Shown here in pieces: positions 1-8,922 of a stretch of 64,000 nt of DNA. Each line of letters begins with the position of its first letter. The first letter of the stretch is position 1. The notes under the pieces are model-generated. The model was not told where the DNA came from, did no database searches, and worked only from the letters and a program-made list of their open reading frames with translations. This DNA comes from Alphaproteobacteria bacterium (lineage in GTDB: Bacteria > Pseudomonadota > Alphaproteobacteria > GCA-2731375): assembly GCA_016776605.1 (NCBI GenBank), contig JADHTB010000015.1, positions 1-64,000 of the forward strand, in the 5' to 3' direction. The translations under genes and the position numbers were made by a program.

Positions 1-138
1 CCACCGAAGGCCGCTCACCAAGGCCCCGTGGCTGCGTTGCGGTTCTTGGACGATGCGCCACATCGACCTGCAAACCGCGCCTACCCACGGGGCCTTGGTG
101 AGCGGTCAAATGGTTCAGAATACCCCGGAAATGCTCTA
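1..138. repeat. Right part of a large palindromic miniature element, cut by the window edge
   Basis: These bases align without gaps to 14461-14598, the right half of the complete element at 14336-14598, with about 12 mismatches by eye (about 91% identity). The arms that form the second internal hairpin of the full element are present, as is the end CCGGAAATGCTCTA. The left half should lie outside the window. Its terminal TA forms part of the TAG stop codon (136-138, minus strand) of the adjoining glyoxalase-fold gene. No coding capacity is evident. Confidence 0.85.
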
Positions 139-570
139 GGGCAGGGGCACCCCGGGCACCCAGAGGTAACCGTCCTGGTCAATGATGTAGGCCTCGCGCA
201 GGCCGTGGGGTTTGTCCAGGGCGCCGGCCAGAACCTCAAAGCCCAGCTCCCGGGCCCGTGCCTCCGCCACGTCGGGATCGCGGCCATACAGGCGCAGTTC
301 CGCCCCGATGCCCCGCGCCAGATCGCCGCCTAAACTGCCCTTCAGGGGATGGTCGCTGTAGGTATGATCCGCATGCAACATCCATTCCGCCCCGTAACCG
401 CGCACGGCGGCGAAATCCACATCGCCGTGGACGACCTCCGCTCCCAGAACCTGGGTCTGGAAAGCCAGGGCGGCCGGTACGTCGCGGACTATCAGATTGA
501 TGCCCAGTCCACGTAATCCGCGGCCATATTCAGGCGCGGGCATCCAAGATGGCTCGGTCGCTCGTTTCAT
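136..570 (-). CDS. VOC (glyoxalase/bleomycin-resistance fold) family protein
   Basis: A 144-residue protein of the vicinal oxygen chelate superfamily, whose members bind a metal and act as lyases, epimerases, dioxygenases or drug-binding proteins. The N-terminal segment GLGINLIVRDVPAALAFQTQ is the usual opening strand-helix, and the acidic end of the second module (ayIIDQDGYLWVPG) matches the closing strand. The substrate is not evident. It is divergent from the MocR-type regulator at 678, across an AT-rich gap of 107 bp, so that regulator is its most likely controller (inference). Its TAG stop lies inside the palindromic repeat at 1-138, which suggests the repeat inserted at or replaced the original 3' end. 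Confidence 0.75.
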   Translation of the reverse strand: MKRATEPSWMPAPEYGRGLRGLGINLIVRDVPAALAFQTQVLGAEVVHGDVDFAAVRGYGAEWMLHADHTYSDHPLKGSLGGDLARGIGAELRLYGRDPDVAEARARELGFEVLAGALDKPHGLREAYIIDQDGYLWVPGVPLP

Positions 571-677
571 GATCGGCTCCTCATAGGTCGTGGCATTTTA
601 ATACAAATAATGGCCTGTCTAAAAGCGCCAATAATGATAAAAATATAAGGCCAATTAAATTATTCGGAGATTAGGCC
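571..677. promoter_or_regulatory. AT-rich divergent promoter region between VOC gene and MocR regulator
   Basis: The 107 bp between the two divergent start codons is much more AT-rich than the surrounding coding DNA. It holds AATAATG-type motifs at about 606 and 630, a TATAAG hexamer near 644, and an inverted GGCC-AATTAAATTATT half-site arrangement. MocR proteins commonly bind direct or inverted repeats in such divergent gaps, so operator function is likely, but no single site is convincing by eye. Confidence 0.4.
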
Positions 678-2180
678 GTGCCCAGAGCCAGCAATCTGGT
701 CGCTCTCGCCCTGGATCGCGAGGCTGGCGGCCCGCTTTATCGGCAGTTATACGACGGTTTGCGGGAAATGATCCTGGATGGCCGCCTGCCGTCGGGCAGC
801 CGCCTGCCAGCCAATCGCATTCTGGCCCAGGATCTAGCCCTATCGCGCAATACGGTCGCCACGGCGCTGCAACAGCTTTTGGCGGAGGGCTATGTGGCGA
901 CCCGGCAAGGGGATGGCACCTATGTGGCATCGGAATTGCCTGATGCCGGGCCGGAGCGGCCGCGGCCAGAGCACTTCAGCCCCGACGGCGCGCAACCGCT
1001 GAGCGATGTGGCCCGTCATTACGGTCTGTCCCACCGGGGCCGCGCCCTGGCTGCAATCAGCCGGGTCAATTTTGCCAGCACGGCGGCCTTTGCCCCCGGC
1101 CCCGACCTTGCGGCCTTTCCCTTTGATATCTGGGCCCGCCTTTTGACCCGGTTTTGGCGCCGGCCGGGCCCCGGTCTGACGGTCAGCAGCGATGCCGGGG
1201 GCTATCCGCCGCTAAAGGCGGCGATCGCCGCTTATCTGGGCGCAATGCGGGGGGTGCGCTGTGATCCGGGCCAGATCATCGTGGTCAGCGGGGCGCAACA
1301 GGCAATTAATCTGGCGGCCCAGGTATTGTTGGATCACGGCGATCAGGCCCTGGTGGAAGAGCCCGGCTATGGCGGTATCCGTGGCGCCCTAACCGCCGCC
1401 GGCATACGCATGGCGGTGGTTCCGGTGGATGCCGAAGGAATGGATATCGCCGCCGGCGAGGCCCAGGCGCCCCTGGCCCGGCTGGCCTGCGTGGCGCCGT
1501 CGCACCAGTATCCCCTTGGCATGGTGATGAGCCTGCGCCGCCGCCTGGCCCTGATCGAATGGGCCCGCCGCCGCCAGGCCTGGATATTGGAAGATGATTA
1601 CGACAGTGAATACCGCTATGCCGGCCGGCCGCTGGCGGCATTGCAGGGCCTGGATCCGACGGGACGGGTGATCTATGTGGGCAGTTTTTCCAAGGTGCTG
1701 TTCCCAACCCTGCGCCTGGGCTATCTGGTGGTGCCGCCGGATCTGGTGGAACATTTTATCCGGGCGCGGCGGGTGCTGGATGACCATGCCGCCATGCTGG
1801 CCCAGCCGGTTCTGGCGCGGTTTATCGAAGATGGCCACTTTGCCGCCCACCTGCGCCGCATGCGGCGGCTGTACGCGGCCCGCCAGGAAGCCTTGCTGGA
1901 TACGGCAAAGCGGCATCTGGCCGGGTTACTGGAGATCGCCCCTGACGAAGCCGGCATGCATCTAATTGCCTGGCCGGGTAATGCCCTGGCAGGCCGCATG
2001 GACGACCAGCGGATCACTCAGGTCGCCGCCAAGGCCGGCGTCACCACCCTGGCGTTAAGTACCACCTATGCCGGCAAACCCGTGCGCCAGGGCCTGATGC
2101 TGGGCTATGCCGCCCACAACGAAGACGCCATCGCGGCCGCTGGCCGCCGCCTGGGGGAAATTATTAGCGCTGCGGCATGA
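678..2180 (+). CDS. MocR-type transcriptional regulator (GntR HTH fused to PLP aminotransferase fold)
   Basis: A 500-residue regulator. Residues about 12-80 form a GntR winged helix (PLYRQLYDGLREMILDGRLP, then a recognition helix around LALSRNTVATALQQL). Residues about 115-495 are a class I aminotransferase-like domain with the PLP-binding lysine in YVGSFSKVLFPTLRLGY. Family members sense PLP, GABA, taurine or related amino compounds and activate or repress a divergent gene. The GTG start at 678 has CGGAGA eight bases upstream. It is transcribed away from the VOC gene at 136-570, the likely target. A terminator-like hairpin follows at 2202-2256. Confidence 0.88.
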   Translation: MPRASNLVALALDREAGGPLYRQLYDGLREMILDGRLPSGSRLPANRILAQDLALSRNTVATALQQLLAEGYVATRQGDGTYVASELPDAGPERPRPEHFSPDGAQPLSDVARHYGLSHRGRALAAISRVNFASTAAFAPGPDLAAFPFDIWARLLTRFWRRPGPGLTVSSDAGGYPPLKAAIAAYLGAMRGVRCDPGQIIVVSGAQQAINLAAQVLLDHGDQALVEEPGYGGIRGALTAAGIRMAVVPVDAEGMDIAAGEAQAPLARLACVAPSHQYPLGMVMSLRRRLALIEWARRRQAWILEDDYDSEYRYAGRPLAALQGLDPTGRVIYVGSFSKVLFPTLRLGYLVVPPDLVEHFIRARRVLDDHAAMLAQPVLARFIEDGHFAAHLRRMRRLYAARQEALLDTAKRHLAGLLEIAPDEAGMHLIAWPGNALAGRMDDQRITQVAAKAGVTTLALSTTYAGKPVRQGLMLGYAAHNEDAIAAAGRRLGEIISAAA

Positions 2181-2201
2181 TCTATAACGAAATGGCACCT
2201 T

Positions 2202-2256
2202 GCGGAGACCCGGCGGCTCGCCTATTTATGCCCCGCCTTAGAGCGGGTCCGCTTTT
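2202..2256 (+). terminator. Possible factor-independent terminator after the MocR gene
   Basis: GCGGAGACCCG at 2202-2212 pairs with CGGGTCCGC at 2244-2252, with a two-base bulge, and TTTT follows directly. The loop of about 31 bases is long, so the hairpin may be weaker than it looks. It lies between the MocR stop and the start of the TerB-like gene. Confidence 0.4.
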
Positions 2257-2272
2257 AGTTGAGGAGAATGCC

Positions 2273-2689
2273 ATGAACGACGATTTGCTGAACCCCCACA
2301 ATGCCCTGATCTATATCATGGTGCTGGTCTCTGCCGCCGACAGCAATATGACCGACCGGGAATTGAAGCGGATTGGCGATCAGGTGCAAAATCTGCCGGT
2401 CTTTTGCGATTTCGATGCAGAGGATCTGGTCCCCATCGCCGAGGAATGCGCCGCCAAGCTGAATCAGCCCGGCGGCCTGGATCAGGTCATGAACCTGATC
2501 GTCGCCTCCCTGCCGGCCAGATTAAGCGAAACCGCCTATGCCCTGGCCTGCGAAATCGCCGCCGCCGATCTGCATTTGGAGCAGGAAGAGCTGCGCCTGC
2601 TGCAACAGCTGCGCGACAGTTTGCAACTGGACCGCCTGATTGCCGCCGCCATCGAACGCGGTGTTCGCGCCCGGCACATCAGCCTTTAG
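2273..2689 (+). CDS. TerB-family (tellurite resistance-like) helical protein
   Basis: A 138-residue all-helical protein with the TerB-type layout: an acidic N-terminal helix (MVLVSAADSNMTDRELKRIG), a central acidic stretch, and a second related helix pair (CEIAAADLHLEQEELRLLQQ). The two AAD-x-x-x-x-E-x-E segments are the repeated acidic metal-binding-like motif typical of this fold. The start at 2273 is chosen because GAGGAG lies eight bases before it, whereas the in-frame ATG at 2177 overlaps the upstream stop and has no good ribosome site. TerB proteins are linked to membrane stress and metal binding. The precise role here is unknown. Confidence 0.75.
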   Translation: MNDDLLNPHNALIYIMVLVSAADSNMTDRELKRIGDQVQNLPVFCDFDAEDLVPIAEECAAKLNQPGGLDQVMNLIVASLPARLSETAYALACEIAAADLHLEQEELRLLQQLRDSLQLDRLIAAAIERGVRARHISL

Positions 2690-2716
2690 ACCGTCAGTTT
2701 TTGGGCCACCAGTTAT

Positions 2717-3367
2717 TTAGGCCAATTTCGACTGTAAAAATCCGGCGACGGCATCCATGGCGCCGGCCCAGTTATCCTCCTGGCTGTAGCCCGACCGTTT
2801 GCGCGGCGCCAGATCGTGGTTGCCGTCCGGGCACCAATGCAGCTGAATGGCCTTGGACAATGGATAGCCCGCCACATCCGCCCGGTTGCCCAGGGGATCG
2901 CGCTCGCCCTGAACGATCAGGCTGGGCAGGGACAATGCCGCCAGATGTTCGGTGCGTAGGCGGTCCGGCTTGCCGGCGGGATGAAAGGGATAGCCCAGGC
3001 AGACCAGGGCGCCAATAGCGTCGCTTATATCCTGGCCGCCTTCCGCCGCCAGCAGCGAAGCCATGCGCCCGCCCATTGATTTGCCGCCGATGGCCAGGCG
3101 CCGTATTCCCGGCTGTTCACCCAGCTGTGCGATGACCTCGCGCCAGGCTTGCAATAGGATCGGCTGGCGGTCCGGCGGCCGTTTCTTGCCCGTGGTGCGG
3201 CGGGCGGCCATATAAGGGAATTCAAAGCGCGCGACGGCGATGCCCCGTGCGCCCAGTCCCTGGGCAAAGGCGGTCATGAACGGGCTGTCCATGGCAGCAC
3301 CGGCGCCATGGGCCAAAACAAGGGTCAGGCCGGCATCTTGCGGGCCGTCAAACAGGATATGGGTCAT
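2717..3367 (-). CDS. Alpha/beta hydrolase of the KANL3/Tex30-like family
   Basis: About 216 residues from the proposed start. Visible are an oxyanion-type LAHGAGAAMDSPFM, the nucleophile elbow GGKSMGGRMAS, the acid in GERDPLGNR and the histidine in GNHDLAPRKRS, giving a complete Ser-Asp-His set. This architecture matches small cytoplasmic alpha/beta hydrolases related to the Tex30 and KANL3 proteins. The substrate is unknown. An ATG twelve bases upstream (3379) is equally possible, and longer readings to 3532 are less likely because they run over the divergent desaturase gene. The 5' end abuts or overlaps that gene, so its promoter must lie inside coding sequence. Confidence 0.8.
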   Translation of the reverse strand: MTHILFDGPQDAGLTLVLAHGAGAAMDSPFMTAFAQGLGARGIAVARFEFPYMAARRTTGKKRPPDRQPILLQAWREVIAQLGEQPGIRRLAIGGKSMGGRMASLLAAEGGQDISDAIGALVCLGYPFHPAGKPDRLRTEHLAALSLPSLIVQGERDPLGNRADVAGYPLSKAIQLHWCPDGNHDLAPRKRSGYSQEDNWAGAMDAVAGFLQSKLA

Positions 3368-3380
3368 GTCTGAGAGCATA

Positions 3381-4205
3381 ATGCAAAACGAAGGCACGAT
3401 CCGCCTATCAATTTCCCTGGGCGTTCTGGTGGTAATGGCGCTGTGGGAGTTCGCCGCCCCGCGCCGCGACCTGGGCCAAAGCAAGTGGCGCCGTTGGGGT
3501 GGCAACCTGGGCATCGTGGTTTTGAATACCATTACGGTGCGGCTGTTGTTTCCTATTCTGGCGGTAGGTGCCGCCGTTTGGGCCGAACAAAAGGGCTGGG
3601 GCCTGTTTAACCTGGTGGCGCTGCCCGGCTGGCTGGAAGTCGCCGCCGCCGCCGCCCTGCTGGATATGGTGGTCTATTGGCAGCACCGCCTGTTTCATGT
3701 GATCCCGCTGCTTTGGCGGATGCACCGGATGCACCATGCGGATTTGGATTTCGACGTCACCACGGCGTTACGTTTCCATCCCTTCGAGATCGTCTTGTCC
3801 ATGCTGATCAAGTTGGCTGCGGTGCTGATCCTGGGCCCCGCCGCCCTGGCGGTATTGATTTTTGAAGTGTTGTTGAACGGTACCGCCATGTTCAATCATG
3901 GCAATGTGCGGCTGCCCCTGGGCCTGGACCGTTGGCTGCGTCTGTTGGTGGTGACCCCCGATATGCACCGGGTGCATCATTCCATCGACGGGCGGGAATA
4001 TAATAGCAATTTCGGCTTTAATCTGCCCTGGTGGGATCATCTGTTTGGCTCTTATCAGGATCAGCCGGCGGCGGGGCACGCCGGCATGCGGATCGGTCTG
4101 CGTGCCTACAGCGGTAAAATTTGCGCCAACCTGATCTGGATGCTTGTGCTACCTTTCCGACCGTTGCAGGTGGAACAGCAAGGGAGTGAAGATGACCAAG
4201 GTTGA
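3381..4205 (+). CDS. Sterol desaturase / fatty acid hydroxylase family membrane protein
   Basis: About 274 residues, with several hydrophobic segments and the eight-histidine di-iron signature split over three boxes: HRLFH, HRMHH and HRVHH. The first two follow a transmembrane helix (LLDMVVYWQHRLFH) and the third comes after MFNHGNV in the usual spacing. Such enzymes are O2-dependent hydroxylases or desaturases of lipids in the inner membrane. The start at 3381 is preferred because GAGAG lies just before it. ATG 3366 is in frame, but it would share bases with the start of the divergent hydrolase. The 3' end overlaps the CobW gene by 14 bp, so the two are probably co-transcribed. Confidence 0.88.
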   Translation: MQNEGTIRLSISLGVLVVMALWEFAAPRRDLGQSKWRRWGGNLGIVVLNTITVRLLFPILAVGAAVWAEQKGWGLFNLVALPGWLEVAAAAALLDMVVYWQHRLFHVIPLLWRMHRMHHADLDFDVTTALRFHPFEIVLSMLIKLAAVLILGPAALAVLIFEVLLNGTAMFNHGNVRLPLGLDRWLRLLVVTPDMHRVHHSIDGREYNSNFGFNLPWWDHLFGSYQDQPAAGHAGMRIGLRAYSGKICANLIWMLVLPFRPLQVEQQGSEDDQG

Positions 4206-5286
4206 AGTGGACAGCCTGCCCGTATCGGTGATCACCGGTTTTTTGGGCAGCGGCAAGACGACCCTGTTGAACCGCCTGATACAGCATCCCGGCATGGATA
4301 AAACCGCCGTCGTGATCAATGAATTCGGCGAGATCGGGATCGACAATATGCTGGTGGAAAGCGTCGATGACGATGTGGTGTTGATGTCCAGCGGCTGTCT
4401 GTGCTGTACCATCCGGGGCGAATTGGTTGATACTCTGAAAAGCCTCTATACCCGCCGGGCGAAACAGGAAATACCCGATTTCGACCGCCTGGTGATCGAA
4501 ACCACCGGTCTGGCCGACCCCGCACCCATCCTGCACACCCTGATGGCCGATCCGTTCCTGATGGGCCGTTATCGCCTGGACGGCGTCATCGCCACGGTGG
4601 ACGCAGTGCTGGCCATGGATACCATGGAGAAGCATATGGAGGCCGTGAAGCAGGCCGCCGTGGCGGATCGTATCGTGATCTCTAAAGCCGACCTGGTGGA
4701 TGCCGATACCATTGCGGCCCTTGAGAGGCACCTGCGCGGCCTCAACCCAGCCGCCGATATCCACCGGGCGGTTAGCGGCGATATTGATCCCGCGCAGTTG
4801 TTCAACGCCGGCCTGTATGACCCCGAAAGCAAGACCCTGGATGTGCAGCGCTGGTTGCGGGCGGAAGCCTATGAGCAAGATGCGGCACCGGGCGGGAGCC
4901 ATGACCACGGAGATGATCACGGGCATGAACATGGCCATGACATCAACCGCCATGACGCCCAGATCCAGGCCTATTGTGTCTATTTGGAAGAGCGCCTGCC
5001 CTGGGAGCAGATCGCCAGCTGGCTGGAGCTGCTGACCACCTATCGCGGCGACGATATTCTGCGCATCAAAGGCATGCTGAACGTGGCTGAAAGCGAGACG
5101 CCCATTGTTGTCCACGGTGTTCAGCACATGTTCCATCCACCGGTGCAGTTGGGCGCCTGGCCCGACGATGACCATCGTTCCCGCATTGTCTTTATTACCC
5201 GCGGTCTTGGCCGCGATATCGTGGAAAATATGCTGACCGCCCTGACCGAGAAAAAGCCGGACGCAATCACTGCCGATCAAGGCTGA
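4192..5286 (+). CDS. CobW/ZNG1-family GTP-binding metallochaperone
   Basis: A 364-residue G3E GTPase. Residues near the N-terminus carry the Walker A loop GFLGSGKTTLLN, followed by the metal-binding CxCC motif in SGCLCCTIRGEL and the guanine-specificity SKADLVD. A histidine/aspartate-rich loop (SHDHGDDHGHEHGHD) precedes the C-terminal CobW domain. The family delivers Zn, Co or similar metals to client enzymes. The start at 4192 is chosen for AGGGAG six bases upstream. It overlaps the desaturase gene by 14 bp and is followed after 19 bp by a TauD-type iron enzyme, so it may supply metal to a neighbour or act under zinc shortage (inference). Confidence 0.92.
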   Translation: MTKVEVDSLPVSVITGFLGSGKTTLLNRLIQHPGMDKTAVVINEFGEIGIDNMLVESVDDDVVLMSSGCLCCTIRGELVDTLKSLYTRRAKQEIPDFDRLVIETTGLADPAPILHTLMADPFLMGRYRLDGVIATVDAVLAMDTMEKHMEAVKQAAVADRIVISKADLVDADTIAALERHLRGLNPAADIHRAVSGDIDPAQLFNAGLYDPESKTLDVQRWLRAEAYEQDAAPGGSHDHGDDHGHEHGHDINRHDAQIQAYCVYLEERLPWEQIASWLELLTTYRGDDILRIKGMLNVAESETPIVVHGVQHMFHPPVQLGAWPDDDHRSRIVFITRGLGRDIVENMLTALTEKKPDAITADQG

Positions 5287-5305
5287 ATGAAGGAGCACCC
5301 AGATT

Positions 5306-6361
5306 TTGGAAATTGATGACCTGCCCCCGAAAATAACCGGGCCGTCCGCCTGGTACGGTCCGGATCTGGCCGTAACCAAGGACTGGCTGGTGACCCTGAA
5401 CGATGGCCAGGTTGGCGAGGTGGAAGCCCGGGCACGGGCCTACCTGGACGCTGGCGGTGATATCGCGGCTATGACGAAAGCGGATTTTCCGTTGCCTGAA
5501 AGCCTGCCGGTGATCGACGCTGCGGTGCGGGAATGCCTGCACGGACGCGGATTTGTGGTGCTGCGGGGGCTTGCCCCTCATGCCGACGATATCCCCATGG
5601 CGGCGGCCGTGTTTTATGGCCTTGGCACACATATGGGCCGGGCGCGTTCACAGAACGGCAAGGGGCATCTTCTGGGTCATGTCTGCGACCTTGGTCTCTC
5701 TACCAAGGACGGCTCGGTACGCATCTACCAGACCACCGAGCGTCAGAATTACCACACGGATTCCTGCGATGTCGTCGGCCTTATGTGCCTGCGGGGCGCC
5801 AAGTCGGGCGGGCGCTCGGGGTTGGTCAGTTCCATGACCATTTACAACGAAATGCGCGCGCGACGCCCCGATCTGGCGAAGCTGCTGTTCGAACCCATGG
5901 CCACCGACCGGCGCGGCGAGATCACGGCCGATGGCAGGGCGTTCTTTGAAATTCCAGTGTTCAACCTGCATGCGGGCCAGCTTTCCGCCATCTACGCGCC
6001 GCACTACGTCCGCTCGGCGCAGAGGCTGGACGGGGTGCCCCCGCTCACTGAGGCGCAGAACGAAGCCATCGACATGATTGATGCGCTTGCCGACGACCCA
6101 GCCCTGCATCTGGAATTCGCGCTGGAGCCCGGGGATTTGTTGTTCGTCCACAACCATAGCATTCTGCACGACCGCACCGCCTATGAGGAATGGGGCGATC
6201 TGGCCCGCCGCCGGCATTTGTTGAGATTATGGCTGGCTATTCCCGGCGCGCGGCCTCTGCCTGATATTTACGCCCAGCGCTACGGCAGTACCACAATTGG
6301 CGACCGCGGCGGCATCGTCGTGCCCGGTGCCAAACTGAATGCACCGTTGGAGCCGGTATAA
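5306..6361 (+). CDS. TauD/TfdA-family Fe(II)/2-oxoglutarate-type dioxygenase
   Basis: A 351-residue protein. The iron ligands are visible as HTD in QNYHTDSCD and the distal histidine in FVHNHSILHDRTAYEE. A basic tail segment, RRRHLLRLWL, supplies the usual cosubstrate-binding arginine. Relatives hydroxylate or degrade small acids, including gamma-butyrobetaine-like and taurine-like compounds. The substrate here is unknown. The start is TTG at 5306 with AGGAG ten bases upstream. It follows the CobW gene by 19 bp, probably in one transcript, and converges on the adenylate cyclase gene. Confidence 0.87.
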   Translation: MEIDDLPPKITGPSAWYGPDLAVTKDWLVTLNDGQVGEVEARARAYLDAGGDIAAMTKADFPLPESLPVIDAAVRECLHGRGFVVLRGLAPHADDIPMAAAVFYGLGTHMGRARSQNGKGHLLGHVCDLGLSTKDGSVRIYQTTERQNYHTDSCDVVGLMCLRGAKSGGRSGLVSSMTIYNEMRARRPDLAKLLFEPMATDRRGEITADGRAFFEIPVFNLHAGQLSAIYAPHYVRSAQRLDGVPPLTEAQNEAIDMIDALADDPALHLEFALEPGDLLFVHNHSILHDRTAYEEWGDLARRRHLLRLWLAIPGARPLPDIYAQRYGSTTIGDRGGIVVPGAKLNAPLEPV

Positions 6362-6386
6362 TGACTTGCCTCGGACGCCGCCGCGC

Positions 6387-7604
6387 CTACTGTTGAGGTG
6401 GGCCTGAACCGGGGTTTCGGGCCAGCAAATAGTAGGTCTCCACCGCGCCGATCCCCTTGATGTCGACCGTTCCCCTTTTCCCGAAACTGAATTTATCCTT
6501 CAACAGACGGTAAACGGTATCGCTGACCTGGATGGCGTTTTCCGTACCCGTCGACTCCATCCGGCTGGCTATATTTACGGTGTCGCCCCACAGATCGTAG
6601 GCGAATTTGCTTTTGCCGATAACGCCGGCGACGACAGGGCCGCTATGAATGCCTATGCGTAGGGAAAACGGGACACCGTCTTCCCTCTTTATTTCCTTTA
6701 TCGCCGACAGCATATCCAGCGCCAGAAGGGCCATGGCATCGGCGTGGCCGGGTTTCGGCTCCGGCAGTCCGCCGACGACCATATAGGCATCGCCAATGGT
6801 TTTAATTTTCTCCAGACCATACTGGTCGGTGAGTTCGTCAAACCTGAAAAAGATTTCGTTGAGTTTGGTGACCAATTGCGTTGGCGATACGGCGCCTGCA
6901 TATTGCGTAAAATTGACGATATCGGCGAACAGAACGCTAACGTCATCGTATTGTTCCGCGATGACGCCCGCACGCGTTTTCAAAACCTGCGCCGCTTTTC
7001 TCGGCAATATGTTCAACAGCAGCGTATTGGCTTTTTCCCGCTCGCTGACGGCGCTGGTCACAAAGTAGCCGGCAAAGATGAAGACGATGAGCGACGAAAC
7101 GCTCAAATTCATGACGAAAAAGAGAACCTTCGTGTCCTCGGAAGCCGGCAGGGCGTGCCGCGAGAAAAAATCATCGAACGCCACGGTGATCACGATATTC
7201 GCCAGATAGAGCAGCAACCAGATCATCGAATGTTTCAGCGAGAAGAACATGAGGGCGATGATCGGGCCGCAAAAGGCCCAGGCCAGGACGAAACCGGAAT
7301 CAAAAACGCCGCCGATGCTCCATTGAATAAACGTGGTGATGTAGATGATGCAGATGATCTGGATATAGACGAGGGGTTGATGCTTGCGGACCAAATGGCA
7401 AAACGCCAGCGACCCGCCGACAATAACGACAAAACAAAAAGGCAGTATCGCAACCAACCCGAAGCCAAAGACGACATAGTACATTGCCGTCCATGCCACG
7501 CCCGCCAGGCAACAGGATACGGCCACCAGAAAAATGGTGGATTTTTCCAATCTGATCTCGTCGGTATCGTCTGAGTCGTAAGCGAACAACAGCTTTGGGT
7601 TCAT
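6387..7604 (-). CDS. Membrane class III adenylate cyclase
   Basis: A 405-residue protein with about six hydrophobic helices in the first 190 residues and a C-terminal class III cyclase domain. Catalytic features are the metal Asp in VLFADIVNFTQYAG, the second Asp in KTIGDAYMVVGG and the transition-state residues in YDLWGDTVNIASRME. Lys in KTIGD and Asp in YDLWGD are the residues that normally select ATP over GTP, so cAMP is the expected product. The membrane half resembles the six-helix sensors seen in many alphaproteobacterial cyclases; its stimulus is not known. It is transcribed alone, converging on the TauD gene. Confidence 0.9.
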   Translation of the reverse strand: MNPKLLFAYDSDDTDEIRLEKSTIFLVAVSCCLAGVAWTAMYYVVFGFGLVAILPFCFVVIVGGSLAFCHLVRKHQPLVYIQIICIIYITTFIQWSIGGVFDSGFVLAWAFCGPIIALMFFSLKHSMIWLLLYLANIVITVAFDDFFSRHALPASEDTKVLFFVMNLSVSSLIVFIFAGYFVTSAVSEREKANTLLLNILPRKAAQVLKTRAGVIAEQYDDVSVLFADIVNFTQYAGAVSPTQLVTKLNEIFFRFDELTDQYGLEKIKTIGDAYMVVGGLPEPKPGHADAMALLALDMLSAIKEIKREDGVPFSLRIGIHSGPVVAGVIGKSKFAYDLWGDTVNIASRMESTGTENAIQVSDTVYRLLKDKFSFGKRGTVDIKGIGAVETYYLLARNPGSGPPQQ

Positions 7605-7636
7605 GAAACAACCGCCCCCCGGCTACGGCCAATTAG

Positions 7637-8785
7637 TTAATCGAACAGCGCCAGGTCGATGGCATCGCCCATCTTGCAATAACCCAGATCGCTCGGGTGC
7701 AGCCCGTCGCCGCAGTCGTAGATCGGCAGCATCTGGGTCGGAACCTTGGGGTCGCGCAATGCCTTGTCAAAATCGACGACGCCATCCATTACGCCGCTTT
7801 CGCGGATCCAATTGTTGACCGTGACGCGATGCCCCTCGCGCACCGGGTTCCATGCGCCGGGCAGGAAGGTCTCGTTTCCAAACGGCGTCAGCGTGGCGCC
7901 AAACAGTTTGATCCCGCGCGCCTGCGCCCGCAACGCCATCTGGTCGAGGCCGGCGATCATCAGTTCGGCGGTGGCCTCCTGGTCGGGCTTGGCGATGCGA
8001 TTGCGCAGATCGTTGGTGCCGAGCATGACGATGGCATGGGTCACGCCGGGCTGGGCCAGCACGTCGCGGTCAAACCGCCGCAAACCGCTGTCGCCGCGCA
8101 GATCGTGCAGGATTCGATTGCCGCCGAGGCCCTGGTTCATCACCCCGAGGGGCCGGCCGCCCTGCCGCTCGATCAACCGCCGGGCCAGTTGGTCGGGCCA
8201 GCGGTTATAGGTGTCATGGGTCGAGATATTGGCGTCTGTCAGCGAGTCGCCAAGTGCCACCACGCCGCCGGTCTCTTGCGTGGCCAGCACGTCAATGCCG
8301 CTGAGGAAGAACCATTCATCGGTGATGGTGCCGACCGGCATCTTGGTTTCGGTGGAAAAATCGCCTGCCGGAGAGATGTAATTGGTCTGCCGTGCATAGC
8401 GCCCGGTGCTCTGAAAGCTGGTCGGAATTTCGCCGGGCAGATGGAACGTGACCGCCAGGTCGGCTAGGGGTTCCACGTCGAGTTTGACCGAGTCGCTGAC
8501 CACCAGCGCGCCCGCCGCGACCGTCGCCGAACCAGCGCCGCCAAAGGTGAGTTTACGCTCGGATCCCGGCACCACCGCCGGGCCCATCTCCCGGATGCCG
8601 ATATAGGCGGCGCCGACCGTCAGCTTGCCGCTGCCATAGGCGTTTGACAGCCGTATCCTTAAAGTATCGCCGCCGATACTGATGCGGGGGTTCATCCGTA
8701 ATGTATTGTTGTTGAAGTTCACACCGGCTTCGCTCGGCGCCGGCGTGGCGGCCCAGGTGCCAACCCAGTGTCTGTTGTCGTCCAT
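7637..8785 (-). CDS. SGNH/GDSL-family hydrolase (esterase)
   Basis: About 382 residues. The N-terminal half (about 1-180) is a beta-rich domain with no clear signal peptide. The C-terminal half has the four SGNH blocks: GDSLTDAN with the nucleophile serine, GGNRIL, LGTNDLR, and the Asp-x-x-His in GDGLHPSD. The start at 8785 is selected because AAGGAGA lies six to eight bases before it; the longer reading to 9037 is probably untranslated. Family members deacylate esters of lipids, polysaccharides or small molecules. It lies between the cyclase and the divergent relic/esterase unit. Confidence 0.88.
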   Translation of the reverse strand: MDDNRHWVGTWAATPAPSEAGVNFNNNTLRMNPRISIGGDTLRIRLSNAYGSGKLTVGAAYIGIREMGPAVVPGSERKLTFGGAGSATVAAGALVVSDSVKLDVEPLADLAVTFHLPGEIPTSFQSTGRYARQTNYISPAGDFSTETKMPVGTITDEWFFLSGIDVLATQETGGVVALGDSLTDANISTHDTYNRWPDQLARRLIERQGGRPLGVMNQGLGGNRILHDLRGDSGLRRFDRDVLAQPGVTHAIVMLGTNDLRNRIAKPDQEATAELMIAGLDQMALRAQARGIKLFGATLTPFGNETFLPGAWNPVREGHRVTVNNWIRESGVMDGVVDFDKALRDPKVPTQMLPIYDCGDGLHPSDLGYCKMGDAIDLALFD

Positions 8786-8922
8786 CGGCTGTCTCCTTCT
8801 TTCGCGGCATGCGTCTATTGGGCCAATGCCCTGGAACCGGCCTCGGTATACAATGGGAAAAAGCAAACTTAATGTACACTCCGGCAAGTTGACAGCCGTT
8901 TTCGAGAGCAGGGGGACCGGAT

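Noticed and set aside
4018..5379. A 453-codon minus-strand frame with many His and Asp residues
   Set aside because: It is the complement of the CobW gene. The His content mirrors the opposite strand's codons, and there is no ribosome site.
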